Of a stretch of DNA of 34,963 bases, positions 22,890 to 29,740 are shown piece after piece. Numbering within the stretch: the stretch's first letter is position 1; every line of letters begins with the position of its first letter. The notes under the pieces were generated by a model, which was not told where the DNA came from, did no database searches, and saw only the letters and a list, made by a program, of their open reading frames with translations. The position numbers and the translations under genes are program-made. Source of the DNA: Ornithinibacter sp. (GTDB taxonomy: Bacteria > Actinomycetota > Actinomycetes > Actinomycetales > Dermatophilaceae); assembly GCA_029266735.1 (NCBI GenBank), contig JAQSWG010000026.1, positions 1-34,963 on the forward strand. Direction: 5' to 3'.

Positions 22890-23852
22890 TCAGCCCTTGA
22901 GCCCGCCCGCGAGAAGTCCGCGAACGAAGTACCGCTGCAGCGCGAGGAACACCACGACGGGGACGATCATCGCGATGAACGCACCGGCCGACAGGAGATA
23001 CCAGGCACTGCCGCGGCTACCGGACAGCTCGGCGACCCGCACGGTGATCGGCGCGACGTCGGGCGTCCCACCGAGGAACACGAGGGAGACGAGCAGGTCG
23101 TTCCACACCCACAGGAACTGGAAGATTCCGAATGCCGCGATGGCCGGGGTGAGGAGCGGCAGCAGGATCTTGAAGAAGATCGTCACATGCCCCGCGCCGT
23201 CGACGCGGGCCGCCTCCATCAGCTCACCGGGAAGCTCTCTCATGAAGTTGTGGATGAGGAACGTCGCGAGGGGGAGCGCGAAGATGGTGTGCGACAGCCA
23301 GACGCTCCAGTAGGACGCTCCGAAACCCAGCCGCTCCGTGTAGATGGAGAGCAGGGGGATGAGGGCAACCTGGAGCGGCACGATCTGGAGTGCGAAGACC
23401 GCGACGAAGAGCGCGTCGCGGCCAGGGAACGGCATCCAGGCAAACGCGTACGCCGCGAGCGTGGCCAGGAAGATGGGCAGCATCACCGCGGGGATGGTGA
23501 TGACCACCGTGTTGATGAAGTACTGCGACAGGCTCGCGCTGGTGCCCGGCGCAAGCGCCTGGCGGTAGTTCTCGAGGGTCCACGCACTCGGGTCGCCGAA
23601 GGCGGTCCACCACCCGCTGGTGTTGATGGCCCGCTGCTCGCGAAACGAGGTCACGAGCAGGCCGAAGGTCGGGATGGTCCACAGGATGGCGATGACTATG
23701 GCGGTCCCGGACGCCCATGGCGAGCTGATCGCGCGGGCCGCTTCACCAGCGGCGGTCTTCCGGCGGCGTCGTGGCTTCACGCTCTCCGGCGGCTCGGCGA
23801 TGGTCTTGTCGTTGACGGACTCAGGCAGTGCAGCCGGCTGCAAGGTACTCAT
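22890..23852 (-). CDS. Sugar ABC transporter permease, AglG/MalG-like
   Basis: 320 residues with six membrane helices after a basic cytoplasmic N-terminus. The ABC coupling motif is EAARVDGAGHVTIFFKILLPLLTPAIAAFG, the standard EAA loop contacting the ATPase. The C-terminal QRYFVRGLLAGGLKG is diagnostic of MalG/AglG. The ATG at 23852 is nine bases after GGAGG, which lies within the end of the preceding permease gene, and the gap is four bases; both indicate tight coupling. The longer in-frame start at 23906 is rejected. No ATPase gene is present in the cluster, so a shared MsiK-type ATPase elsewhere is expected. Confidence 0.92.
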   Translation of the reverse strand: MSTLQPAALPESVNDKTIAEPPESVKPRRRRKTAAGEAARAISSPWASGTAIVIAILWTIPTFGLLVTSFREQRAINTSGWWTAFGDPSAWTLENYRQALAPGTSASLSQYFINTVVITIPAVMLPIFLATLAAYAFAWMPFPGRDALFVAVFALQIVPLQVALIPLLSIYTERLGFGASYWSVWLSHTIFALPLATFLIHNFMRELPGELMEAARVDGAGHVTIFFKILLPLLTPAIAAFGIFQFLWVWNDLLVSLVFLGGTPDVAPITVRVAELSGSRGSAWYLLSAGAFIAMIVPVVVFLALQRYFVRGLLAGGLKG

Positions 23853-23856
23853 GGGC

Positions 23857-24876
23857 TCAGGCCTCCTTGCGCATCTGGACGATGTTGTAGACGACGATCG
23901 GGACAACGAGCACGAAGAGCAGCACGGCCAGCGCCGCTCCCAGACCGGGAGCGTTGGCGCGGAAGCTCTGCACGTAGAACTCGTTGGCGACGACCGAGGT
24001 GTCGAACTGGCCGCCGGTCATGGTTCGGACGATGTCGAAGACCTTGAGCGTGCCGATGCCGATCGTCGTCACCACGACGACGAGGGCGGCCCGGATGCTC
24101 GGCAGGGTGATGAAGCGGAACATCTTGAAGGTCTGCACGCCGTCGAGCTTGGCCGCCTCGATGATGTCGTCGGGGATCGCCTTGATCGCCGCCGAGAGTA
24201 CCGTCATCGCGAAGCCGGCCTGGATCCACACCATGACGATGATGAGCATGAAGGTGTTGAGCGGGGCGTTGATGAGGAACTGCTGGGTCTCGAAGCCCAG
24301 GGCCTTGAGGATGGCGTTGAGCAGCCCGATCTGCGGGCGGGACGTCTGCTTGTACTGGTAGACGAACTTCCAGATGATGCCGGCGCCGACCATGGAGATC
24401 GCCATCGGGAGGAAGATGAGCGCCTTGGCGAACGCCTCACCTCGAGCCCGGTCGACGAGGATGGCGTAGAGGAGGCCGATGCTCGTCGCCAGGAGCGGTA
24501 CGAGGATGACCCACAGCGCGGTGTTCCGCAGGACCAGCAGGAGCTCGGGCTGGGTGAACATCGCCGTGTAGTTGCTGAGGGTGTAGGCATCCTCGCCCGA
24601 CCGGCCCTTGAAGGACTGGTTGATCGTGAGGATCGCGGGGTACACCAGCCCGATGCCGACGAGCAGGAGTGTCGGCCCCACGAAGACGACGCCCTGCCAC
24701 TTCTCGCCCGTGCGACCCCGGAAGAGCGAGGCGAGGAACAGCACGAGGCCGAACACGGCCGCGAAGAACGCGATCGCGAAGAACATCAGGAAGAACTTGC
24801 CTGCGACGCTTTCGGCGCGAAGCAGGGGCTCGGGAATGATCCCAGCCGGCACCGCGCCAAGGACGTTCGCCGTCAT
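23857..24876 (-). CDS. Sugar ABC transporter permease, AglF/MalF-like
   Basis: 339 residues, about eight membrane helices including two N-terminal ones in the AglF fashion. The segment LIFLPMAISMVGAGIIWKFVYQYK, later MVWIQAGFAMTVLSAAIKAIPDDIIEAAKLDGVQTF (EAA coupling loop) and GTLKVFDIVRTMTGGQFDTSVVANEFY closely follow alpha-glucoside permease AglF. The ATG at 24876 is preceded by GGAGG with eight bases between. A GTG at 24885 directly abuts that site, so 24876 is preferred. The gene lies after a strong 19-bp hairpin that separates it from the binding-protein gene, suggesting lower expression than the binding protein. Confidence 0.92.
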   Translation of the reverse strand: MTANVLGAVPAGIIPEPLLRAESVAGKFFLMFFAIAFFAAVFGLVLFLASLFRGRTGEKWQGVVFVGPTLLLVGIGLVYPAILTINQSFKGRSGEDAYTLSNYTAMFTQPELLLVLRNTALWVILVPLLATSIGLLYAILVDRARGEAFAKALIFLPMAISMVGAGIIWKFVYQYKQTSRPQIGLLNAILKALGFETQQFLINAPLNTFMLIIVMVWIQAGFAMTVLSAAIKAIPDDIIEAAKLDGVQTFKMFRFITLPSIRAALVVVVTTIGIGTLKVFDIVRTMTGGQFDTSVVANEFYVQSFRANAPGLGAALAVLLFVLVVPIVVYNIVQMRKEA

Positions 24877-24908
24877 TGACTCCACCTCCGGTCAAGTCGT
24901 CAAAGGGA

Positions 24909-24949
24909 GAACCGGGGTGGGGCGGAGGGGCTCCGCCCCACCCCGGTTC
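24909..24949 (-). terminator. 19-bp perfect intercistronic hairpin
   Basis: Arms at 24909-24927 and 24931-24949 are fully complementary, with a three-base loop. It lies 27 bases after the binding-protein stop and about 33 bases before the AglF start. It could act as a partial terminator or as a 3' stabiliser of the binding-protein mRNA, as in other binding-protein-dependent transporters. In the transcript it is followed by TCCCTTTG, too weak a U-tract for full termination. Confidence 0.75.
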
Positions 24950-24976
24950 GGTGGACCCAGGATCAGGTCACGGACG

Positions 24977-26353
24977 TCACTCCGGCCAGGACTGCTCGAT
25001 GAAGTCGAGCGTGGCCTTGTCGTCTTTGCCGGTGATCCAGTCGGTCATGCCCTTCCAGAACGAGTTGGCACCCACCGCACCCGGCATGAGGTCGGAGCCG
25101 TCGAACCTCGCCTGCGCGGCGGGGTCGGTGAGGATCTCGGCAGACAGCTTGTCGAGCGCGCTGCCGAGCAGCTCCGGGTCGGCGTTCTTGTTAGCCGTCA
25201 CGCACCCACCGACGCCACAGGTTTTGGCCCGCTCGTTCGCCCACTCCACCGAGGAGAGGTACGTCTGGAACGCCTTCACCTCGGGGCGGTCGGCGAACGC
25301 GGTGGTCAGCTCCCCACCGGTGAGCACCGGCTTGGTGGACTCGTCGACGGCGGGGAGGTAGAAGGCCCAGACGTCTCCGTCCTCGCCGATCTCGGTGCCC
25401 TCAGGCCAGTTGGCCGCCTGGAACGACGCCTGACGGTGCATGTAGCAGCCACCGTCGAGGATCGGCTGCCCGGCTTCCTGGAATGCCGTCGAGGCGATGG
25501 TCTTGACGTTGCCGAAGCCGCCGTTGACGAACTTGTCGTTCTTGAGGATCTTGCCCACCTCGGCCAGCGCCGTGGCGACTGCGGGGTCGTTGAAGGGGAT
25601 CTCGTGGCTGACCCACTTGTCGTAGGTCTCGGGCCCTGCGGTGCGCAGCATGAGGTCCTCGACCCAGTCCGTGGTCGGCCAGCCGGTGGCCTCACCGGAC
25701 TCGATGCCGGCACACCAGGGCTTGACCTCGTCACCGGGGTTGTCTGCCGCGATCTTCTCGCTCAGTGCGAGCAGGTCGGCCCAGGTCGTCGGCACCTCGT
25801 AGCCCGCCTCGGAGAAGGCCGACGGGGAGTACCAGACGAACGACTTCACGTTGGCGCCCAGGGCTGCCGCGTAGAACGTGCCGTCGACGGTGCCGTACTG
25901 CTGCCAGTCGGGCATGTTCTTCTCGACGTTGGCGGCGACCTCCGGGGGCGCCGGCTTGACCGCTCCGGTAGCGACAAGCGTCGCGAGCAGGCCTGGCTGC
26001 GGCACGTAGGCGATGTCGGGCGCGTTGCCGCCCTTGACCCGCACAGGCAACTGGGCCTCGAACTCCTTGGAGCCCTCGTACTTGATCTCCACGCCGGTGC
26101 AGTCCTCGAACGGCTTGTACGACGCGATGTGCGGCTCGTCCTCGGGCGCGGTGATCGAGGTGTAGACGGTCACCGTCTTCCCGTCGAGCTCGCCGAATGC
26201 CTCGTAGGGGGCACAGTCGATGGCCCCGCCGGTCGAGCCGGCGTCGTCGCCGCCGCCTTCATCGTCACCGCTTCCGCAGGCCGTCACGGTTAGCGCAGCC
26301 ACCGCGACGACTGCGGTCAACGTCGCGAAGCGACGCCTTGAGTTGAGGGCCAT
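24977..26353 (-). CDS. Sugar ABC transporter substrate-binding lipoprotein, AglE-like
   Basis: 458 residues. The signal peptide is MALNSRRRFATLTAVVAVAALTVTAC: basic start, hydrophobic core and a lipobox LTVTAC with Cys26 for lipid attachment. A Gly/Asp/Ser linker follows, then a family 1 (MalE-like) binding fold with GKTVTVYTSITAPEDEP, FEAQLPVRVKGGNAPDIAYVPQPG and CYMHRQASFQAANWP. Cysteines at CAPYEAF/DCTG and CGVGGC may form disulphides. The match is best to AglE of alpha-glucoside systems; substrate is inferred only. The ATG at 26353 has GGAGG seven bases upstream. First gene of the operon: binding protein, AglF, AglG, LacI. Its promoter and operator lie 70-100 bases upstream. Confidence 0.92.
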   Translation of the reverse strand: MALNSRRRFATLTAVVAVAALTVTACGSGDDEGGGDDAGSTGGAIDCAPYEAFGELDGKTVTVYTSITAPEDEPHIASYKPFEDCTGVEIKYEGSKEFEAQLPVRVKGGNAPDIAYVPQPGLLATLVATGAVKPAPPEVAANVEKNMPDWQQYGTVDGTFYAAALGANVKSFVWYSPSAFSEAGYEVPTTWADLLALSEKIAADNPGDEVKPWCAGIESGEATGWPTTDWVEDLMLRTAGPETYDKWVSHEIPFNDPAVATALAEVGKILKNDKFVNGGFGNVKTIASTAFQEAGQPILDGGCYMHRQASFQAANWPEGTEIGEDGDVWAFYLPAVDESTKPVLTGGELTTAFADRPEVKAFQTYLSSVEWANERAKTCGVGGCVTANKNADPELLGSALDKLSAEILTDPAAQARFDGSDLMPGAVGANSFWKGMTDWITGKDDKATLDFIEQSWPE

Positions 26354-26423
26354 ATGCCCGCCTCCATTTCACTGGTCGCGCCGAGACGGGGATGCCGGCC
26401 TCGGCGATGAGGGAACCGGCACC

Positions 26424-26452
26424 AACGTAAAAGCGTTTACACACCGGCGCAA
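26424..26452 (-). promoter_or_regulatory. Promoter of the sugar operon: TTGCGC - 17 bp - TACGTT
   Basis: On the minus strand the -35 TTGCGC (26447-26452) and -10 TACGTT (26424-26429) are exactly 17 bases apart. The LacI-type operator fills the spacer and overlaps the -10. The leader to the ATG would be about 65 bases. Confidence 0.65.
26427..26440. promoter_or_regulatory. LacI-family operator GTAAAAGCGTTTAC
   Basis: GTAAA-AGCG-TTTAC is an inverted repeat with the central CG-containing core and flanking AT-rich arms typical of LacI/CRE-like operators, in a region of otherwise 65-70 percent GC. It lies within the promoter spacer and over the -10 of the sugar operon, so binding would exclude RNA polymerase. 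The natural ligand is the LacI protein encoded at the operon's end. Confidence 0.75.
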
Positions 26453-26504
26453 CGGTACCGAGGCACCCAGCGGTAACGATTGGGTAACACGGTTCGTCCG
26501 TCGG

Positions 26505-28949
26505 TCAGCGGGCAGGGGAACCGATGCCGGCGATGACGGCGGGGTAGGGCACGCCCGACCCGTCCCGCCGCCCGGACGGCTCCGGAAGGTCGAGGGCGAC
26601 ACCCCCCGCTCCGGAGGCGCGGGCCGGGACGGCGCCCACCCAGGCGAGGACGAGCGTGTCCTCCCCACGGAGGAACCGGTGCGCCCGGACGCCACCGGTG
26701 CCGCGGCCCTTCGTCGGGTACTCGGCATACGGCGTGACCTTGAGGGATCCGGGCTGGGTGCCCGGCAGGGCGTCGGCCGAGCCGGCCGAGGTGACGACGA
26801 CGTTCTGGCCGGCGGGGTCGACGGCACCGAAGAAGACCACCCGTGCGCCGGGGGACAGGCGGATCCCGGCCATGCCACCGGCCGCTCTCCCCTGCGGGCG
26901 CACGGAGGAGGCCGGAAAGCGGAGCAGCTGGGCGTCGCTCGTGACGAACACGAGGTCCTCGGAGCCGTCGCGCAGCTCCACCGCTCCCACCACGTCGTCG
27001 CCCTCGCGCAACCCACCGATCGCGTCCCAGCTCCCACGAGCGGGGTGGTCGGGAGTGACGCGCTTGACGATCCCGGAGGCGGTGCCGAGGGCGATCCCCG
27101 GGCCGTGTGGGTCCAGTGACACGATCGTCAGCGGCTGCTCCCCCGCGGGGAGGTCCACGTACACGGCGAGGGGTGCGCCTCCTGACAGGCCCGGCGCCCC
27201 TCCCAGTGGGGGGAGCGTGGGCAGCTCGAGGGCCGACATCCGCACCATCCGTCCCCGTGACGTGACGAGGCCGAACTCGCCGCGGGCCGTGGTGCGGACC
27301 GCACCGACGATGGCGTCGTGCTTCGTGCGCCCGCCCTCGACCGGGATGGGGTCCGGCCCCGAGGTGCGGGCGAGCAGGCCGGTCGAGGAGAGGAGGACCC
27401 AGCACGGGTCGTCCGCGACCTCGAGGGGCGTGGCCACCGAGGCGGGTGTCCCCGCAGACTCGAGAAGCACCGTCCGGCGCGGTGTGCCGTGTGCCTTGGC
27501 GACCTCCGCGAGCTCGGTCGACACGGTGCGGTGGAGCAGCTTCTCATCGGCGAGGATCGCCTCGAGCTCCTCGATCTGCCGGCGGAGCTCGTCGCGCTCG
27601 GCCTCGAGCTCGATCCTCGAGAACCTCGTGAGGCGTCGCAGCTGCAGCTCGAGGATGTACTCCGCCTGGGCCTGCGAGAGGTCGAAGACGGAGACGAGAC
27701 GAGCTCGCGCGGCGGCGGCGTCGTCGGACGTGCGGATGAGCTGGATGACCTCGTCGATGTCGAGGATCGCGACGAGCAGCCCCTCGACGAGGTGCAACCG
27801 GGCGCGTCGCCTCGCGAGGCGGTGCTGGGTGCGGCGGCGCACCACGGCGATCCGGAAGTCGACGTACGTGCGCAGCAGCTCCTTGAGCCCGAGGGTGCGC
27901 GGCTGACCGTCCACGAGGGCCACGTTGTTGATGCCGAACGAGTCCTCCATGGGCGTCAGCCGGTGCAGCTGCTCCAGGACCGCATCGGGGTTGAAGCCGT
28001 TCTTGACCTCGAAGACCAACCGGAGGCCGTGCTTGCGGTCGGTGAGGTCCTTGACGTCGGAGATGCCCTGGAGCTTCTTGGACTGGACGAGCGTCTTGAC
28101 CCGCTCGATGACCTTCTCGGGACCGACGAGGTAGGGCAGCTCGGTGACGACGATTCCCATCCGGCGCGGTGTGAGCTTCTCGACGCGGGCCGTCGCTCGC
28201 GTGCGGAAGCTGCCGCGGCCGGTGAGGTACGCGTCGCGGATGCCGTCGAGCCCGATGATGCGTCCGCCGCCCGGGAGGTCGGGGCCGGGGACGAACTTCA
28301 TGAGGTCGTCGAGCGAGCAGTCCGGGTGGGCGATGAGATGCCGAGCGGCGGCGACCACCTCGACGAGGTTGTGCGGAGCCATGTTCGTCGCCATGCCGAC
28401 CGCGATGCCGGAGGCGCCGTTCACGAGGAGGTTCGGGTACGCCGCGGGCAGGACGCCCGGCTGGGTGAGCGAGTCGTCGTAGTTGGGGACGAAGTCGACG
28501 GTGTCCTCGTCGAGTCCCGCGACCATGAGGAGCGCGGCCGGGGCCATGCGGGCCTCGGTGTAGCGGGATGCTGCCGGGCCGTCGTCGAGCGACCCGAAGT
28601 TGCCGTGCCCGTCGACGAGCGGAAGCCGCATCGTGAACGGCTGGGCCATCCGCACGAGGGCGTCGTAGATCGCCGAGTCGCCGTGCGGGTGGTACTTGCC
28701 CATGACCTCGCCGACGACCCGGCTCGACTTCACGTGCGAGCGGTCCGGGCGAAGGCCCAGCTCGCTCATCCCGTAGAGGATCCGGCGCTGTACCGGCTTC
28801 AGGCCGTCACGGGCGTCCGGAAGCGCGCGCGAGTAGATGACGCTGTAGGAGTACTCGAGGAAGGCGCTGCGCATCTCCTCCTCGACGTCGACGTCGACGA
28901 TCCGCTCGGCGATCTCCTCCGGCGGTGGGGTCCTGCTGCGCTTCGCCAT
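26505..28949 (-). CDS. parC: DNA topoisomerase IV subunit A
   Basis: 814 residues. The catalytic Tyr130 lies in [11 protein letters not shown]. The quinolone region reads [15 protein letters not shown], with Ser92 and Asp96 at the positions equal to E. coli GyrA Ser83 and Asp87, the sensitive-type residues. The breakage-reunion domain ends near 490 with a long coiled coil ([19 protein letters not shown]). A C-terminal beta-pinwheel follows with degenerate blades. There is no clear gyrase GyrA-box (Q-R-R-G-G-x-G), supporting ParC over GyrA. It works with ParE to decatenate chromosomes. The ATG has no strong ribosome-binding site. Located downstream of a nitroreductase gene on the same strand, 112 bases away. 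Confidence 0.92.
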   Translation of the reverse strand: MAKRSRTPPPEEIAERIVDVDVEEEMRSAFLEYSYSVIYSRALPDARDGLKPVQRRILYGMSELGLRPDRSHVKSSRVVGEVMGKYHPHGDSAIYDALVRMAQPFTMRLPLVDGHGNFGSLDDGPAASRYTEARMAPAALLMVAGLDEDTVDFVPNYDDSLTQPGVLPAAYPNLLVNGASGIAVGMATNMAPHNLVEVVAAARHLIAHPDCSLDDLMKFVPGPDLPGGGRIIGLDGIRDAYLTGRGSFRTRATARVEKLTPRRMGIVVTELPYLVGPEKVIERVKTLVQSKKLQGISDVKDLTDRKHGLRLVFEVKNGFNPDAVLEQLHRLTPMEDSFGINNVALVDGQPRTLGLKELLRTYVDFRIAVVRRRTQHRLARRRARLHLVEGLLVAILDIDEVIQLIRTSDDAAAARARLVSVFDLSQAQAEYILELQLRRLTRFSRIELEAERDELRRQIEELEAILADEKLLHRTVSTELAEVAKAHGTPRRTVLLESAGTPASVATPLEVADDPCWVLLSSTGLLARTSGPDPIPVEGGRTKHDAIVGAVRTTARGEFGLVTSRGRMVRMSALELPTLPPLGGAPGLSGGAPLAVYVDLPAGEQPLTIVSLDPHGPGIALGTASGIVKRVTPDHPARGSWDAIGGLREGDDVVGAVELRDGSEDLVFVTSDAQLLRFPASSVRPQGRAAGGMAGIRLSPGARVVFFGAVDPAGQNVVVTSAGSADALPGTQPGSLKVTPYAEYPTKGRGTGGVRAHRFLRGEDTLVLAWVGAVPARASGAGGVALDLPEPSGRRDGSGVPYPAVIAGIGSPAR

Positions 28950-29060
28950 GGGTGGGAGTGCTCCGAGGTCGGGCCGCGGGGGATGCGGCGGCTGCTGGTG
29001 GGGGGTCGGGTCGGGCTCGTCGGTCGATCGGTTCCGGGACGCCGGTCCCGACCATCCTCA

Positions 29061-29077
29061 CTCACCGGCGCGGTGAG
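29061..29077. repeat. 7-bp stem-loop at the nitroreductase stop codon
   Basis: CTCACCG (29061-29067), three-base loop, CGGTGAG (29071-29077), overlapping the TGA of the nitroreductase gene. A second small stem CGGGAC/GTCCCG lies at 29035-29050. Together they may weaken read-through into parC, but there is no U-tract. Confidence 0.4.
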
Positions 29078-29688
29078 GCTCCGTCCGACGCGCCGAACCG
29101 GCCCTCGTGGAGGACCTCGTCGACGCCGCGCCGGTGCCGCGAGCGCGCCGAACCGGAGACCCGCTCGGCCTCCGTCCCGAGCGCCACTACACCGACGAGC
29201 CGCCGGTCCGCCGGGATGCCGAGCGCCTCACGCACCGCGGTGTGCCGATCGCCCGGGACGCCGAAGAAGAGCGCGGCCAGGCCGGCATCCTCCGCCCCGA
29301 GGAGCAGCACCATCGCGGCCATCGCGGTGTCGGTGTCCCAGTAGGGGATGGGCCACCGGTGCAGGGAGCGGTCGTCCCAGCCCTTGTCCGGTTCGGCGTA
29401 CCGGTCGAGGTATGCCGTGGGGTCCGAGAGGCAGAGCACGAGTGCCGGAGCGGCCGAGACTCCACGGCGCCAGGCGTCCGGGGGGCCGCCGTCGTCCGTC
29501 GCCGCCCAGAACGCCGCCCGGTCCTCCGGCGCGAGCAGCGCGAGGAAGTCCCACCCCTGGGTGAAGCCGGCGCTGGGCGCCCGCAGCGCCAACCCGACCA
29601 GGTCGCGCACGACCTCCGACGCGACCGGGACGTCAGGGACGAACCGGCGCGCCATGCGCCGGCGCAGGACCGCGTCGCGCAGCTCCAC
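29062..29688 (-). CDS. Nitroreductase family protein (FMN-type)
   Basis: 208 residues. The N-terminal RRRMARRFVPDVPVASEVVRDLVGLALRAPSAGFTQGWDFLAL carries the FMN-phosphate arginine cluster and the A-P-S-x-x-N/T-x-Q-x-W motif typical of the NAD(P)H-dependent nitroreductase fold. DTDTAMAAMVLLLGAEDAGLAALFFGV and LGIPADRRLVGVVALG complete the standard pattern. Substrate unknown; relatives include oxidoreductases of quinones, nitroaromatics and F420-like systems. Start GTG 29688, with CACACT six bases upstream and no Shine-Dalgarno sequence, so probably leaderless; the longer frame to 29892 overlaps the divergent gene and is rejected. Only about 50 bases separate it from the divergent GNAT/CoA-ligase start. 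Confidence 0.85.
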   Translation of the reverse strand: MELRDAVLRRRMARRFVPDVPVASEVVRDLVGLALRAPSAGFTQGWDFLALLAPEDRAAFWAATDDGGPPDAWRRGVSAAPALVLCLSDPTAYLDRYAEPDKGWDDRSLHRWPIPYWDTDTAMAAMVLLLGAEDAGLAALFFGVPGDRHTAVREALGIPADRRLVGVVALGTEAERVSGSARSRHRRGVDEVLHEGRFGASDGASPRR

Positions 29689-29727
29689 GAGGACAGTGTG
29701 CCCCGTCGTGGCCGGGCGACGGGGTGG

Positions 29728-29733
29728 CACGAT
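29728..29733 (+). promoter_or_regulatory. -10-like CACGAT, putative leaderless promoter of the GNAT/CoA-ligase gene
   Basis: CACGAT ends seven bases before the ATG at 29741, the same spacing seen at 4913, 6539, 18093 and 32417. It favours the 29741 start over the in-frame ATG at 29732. Confidence 0.3.
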
Positions 29734-29740
29734 GGCTCCC

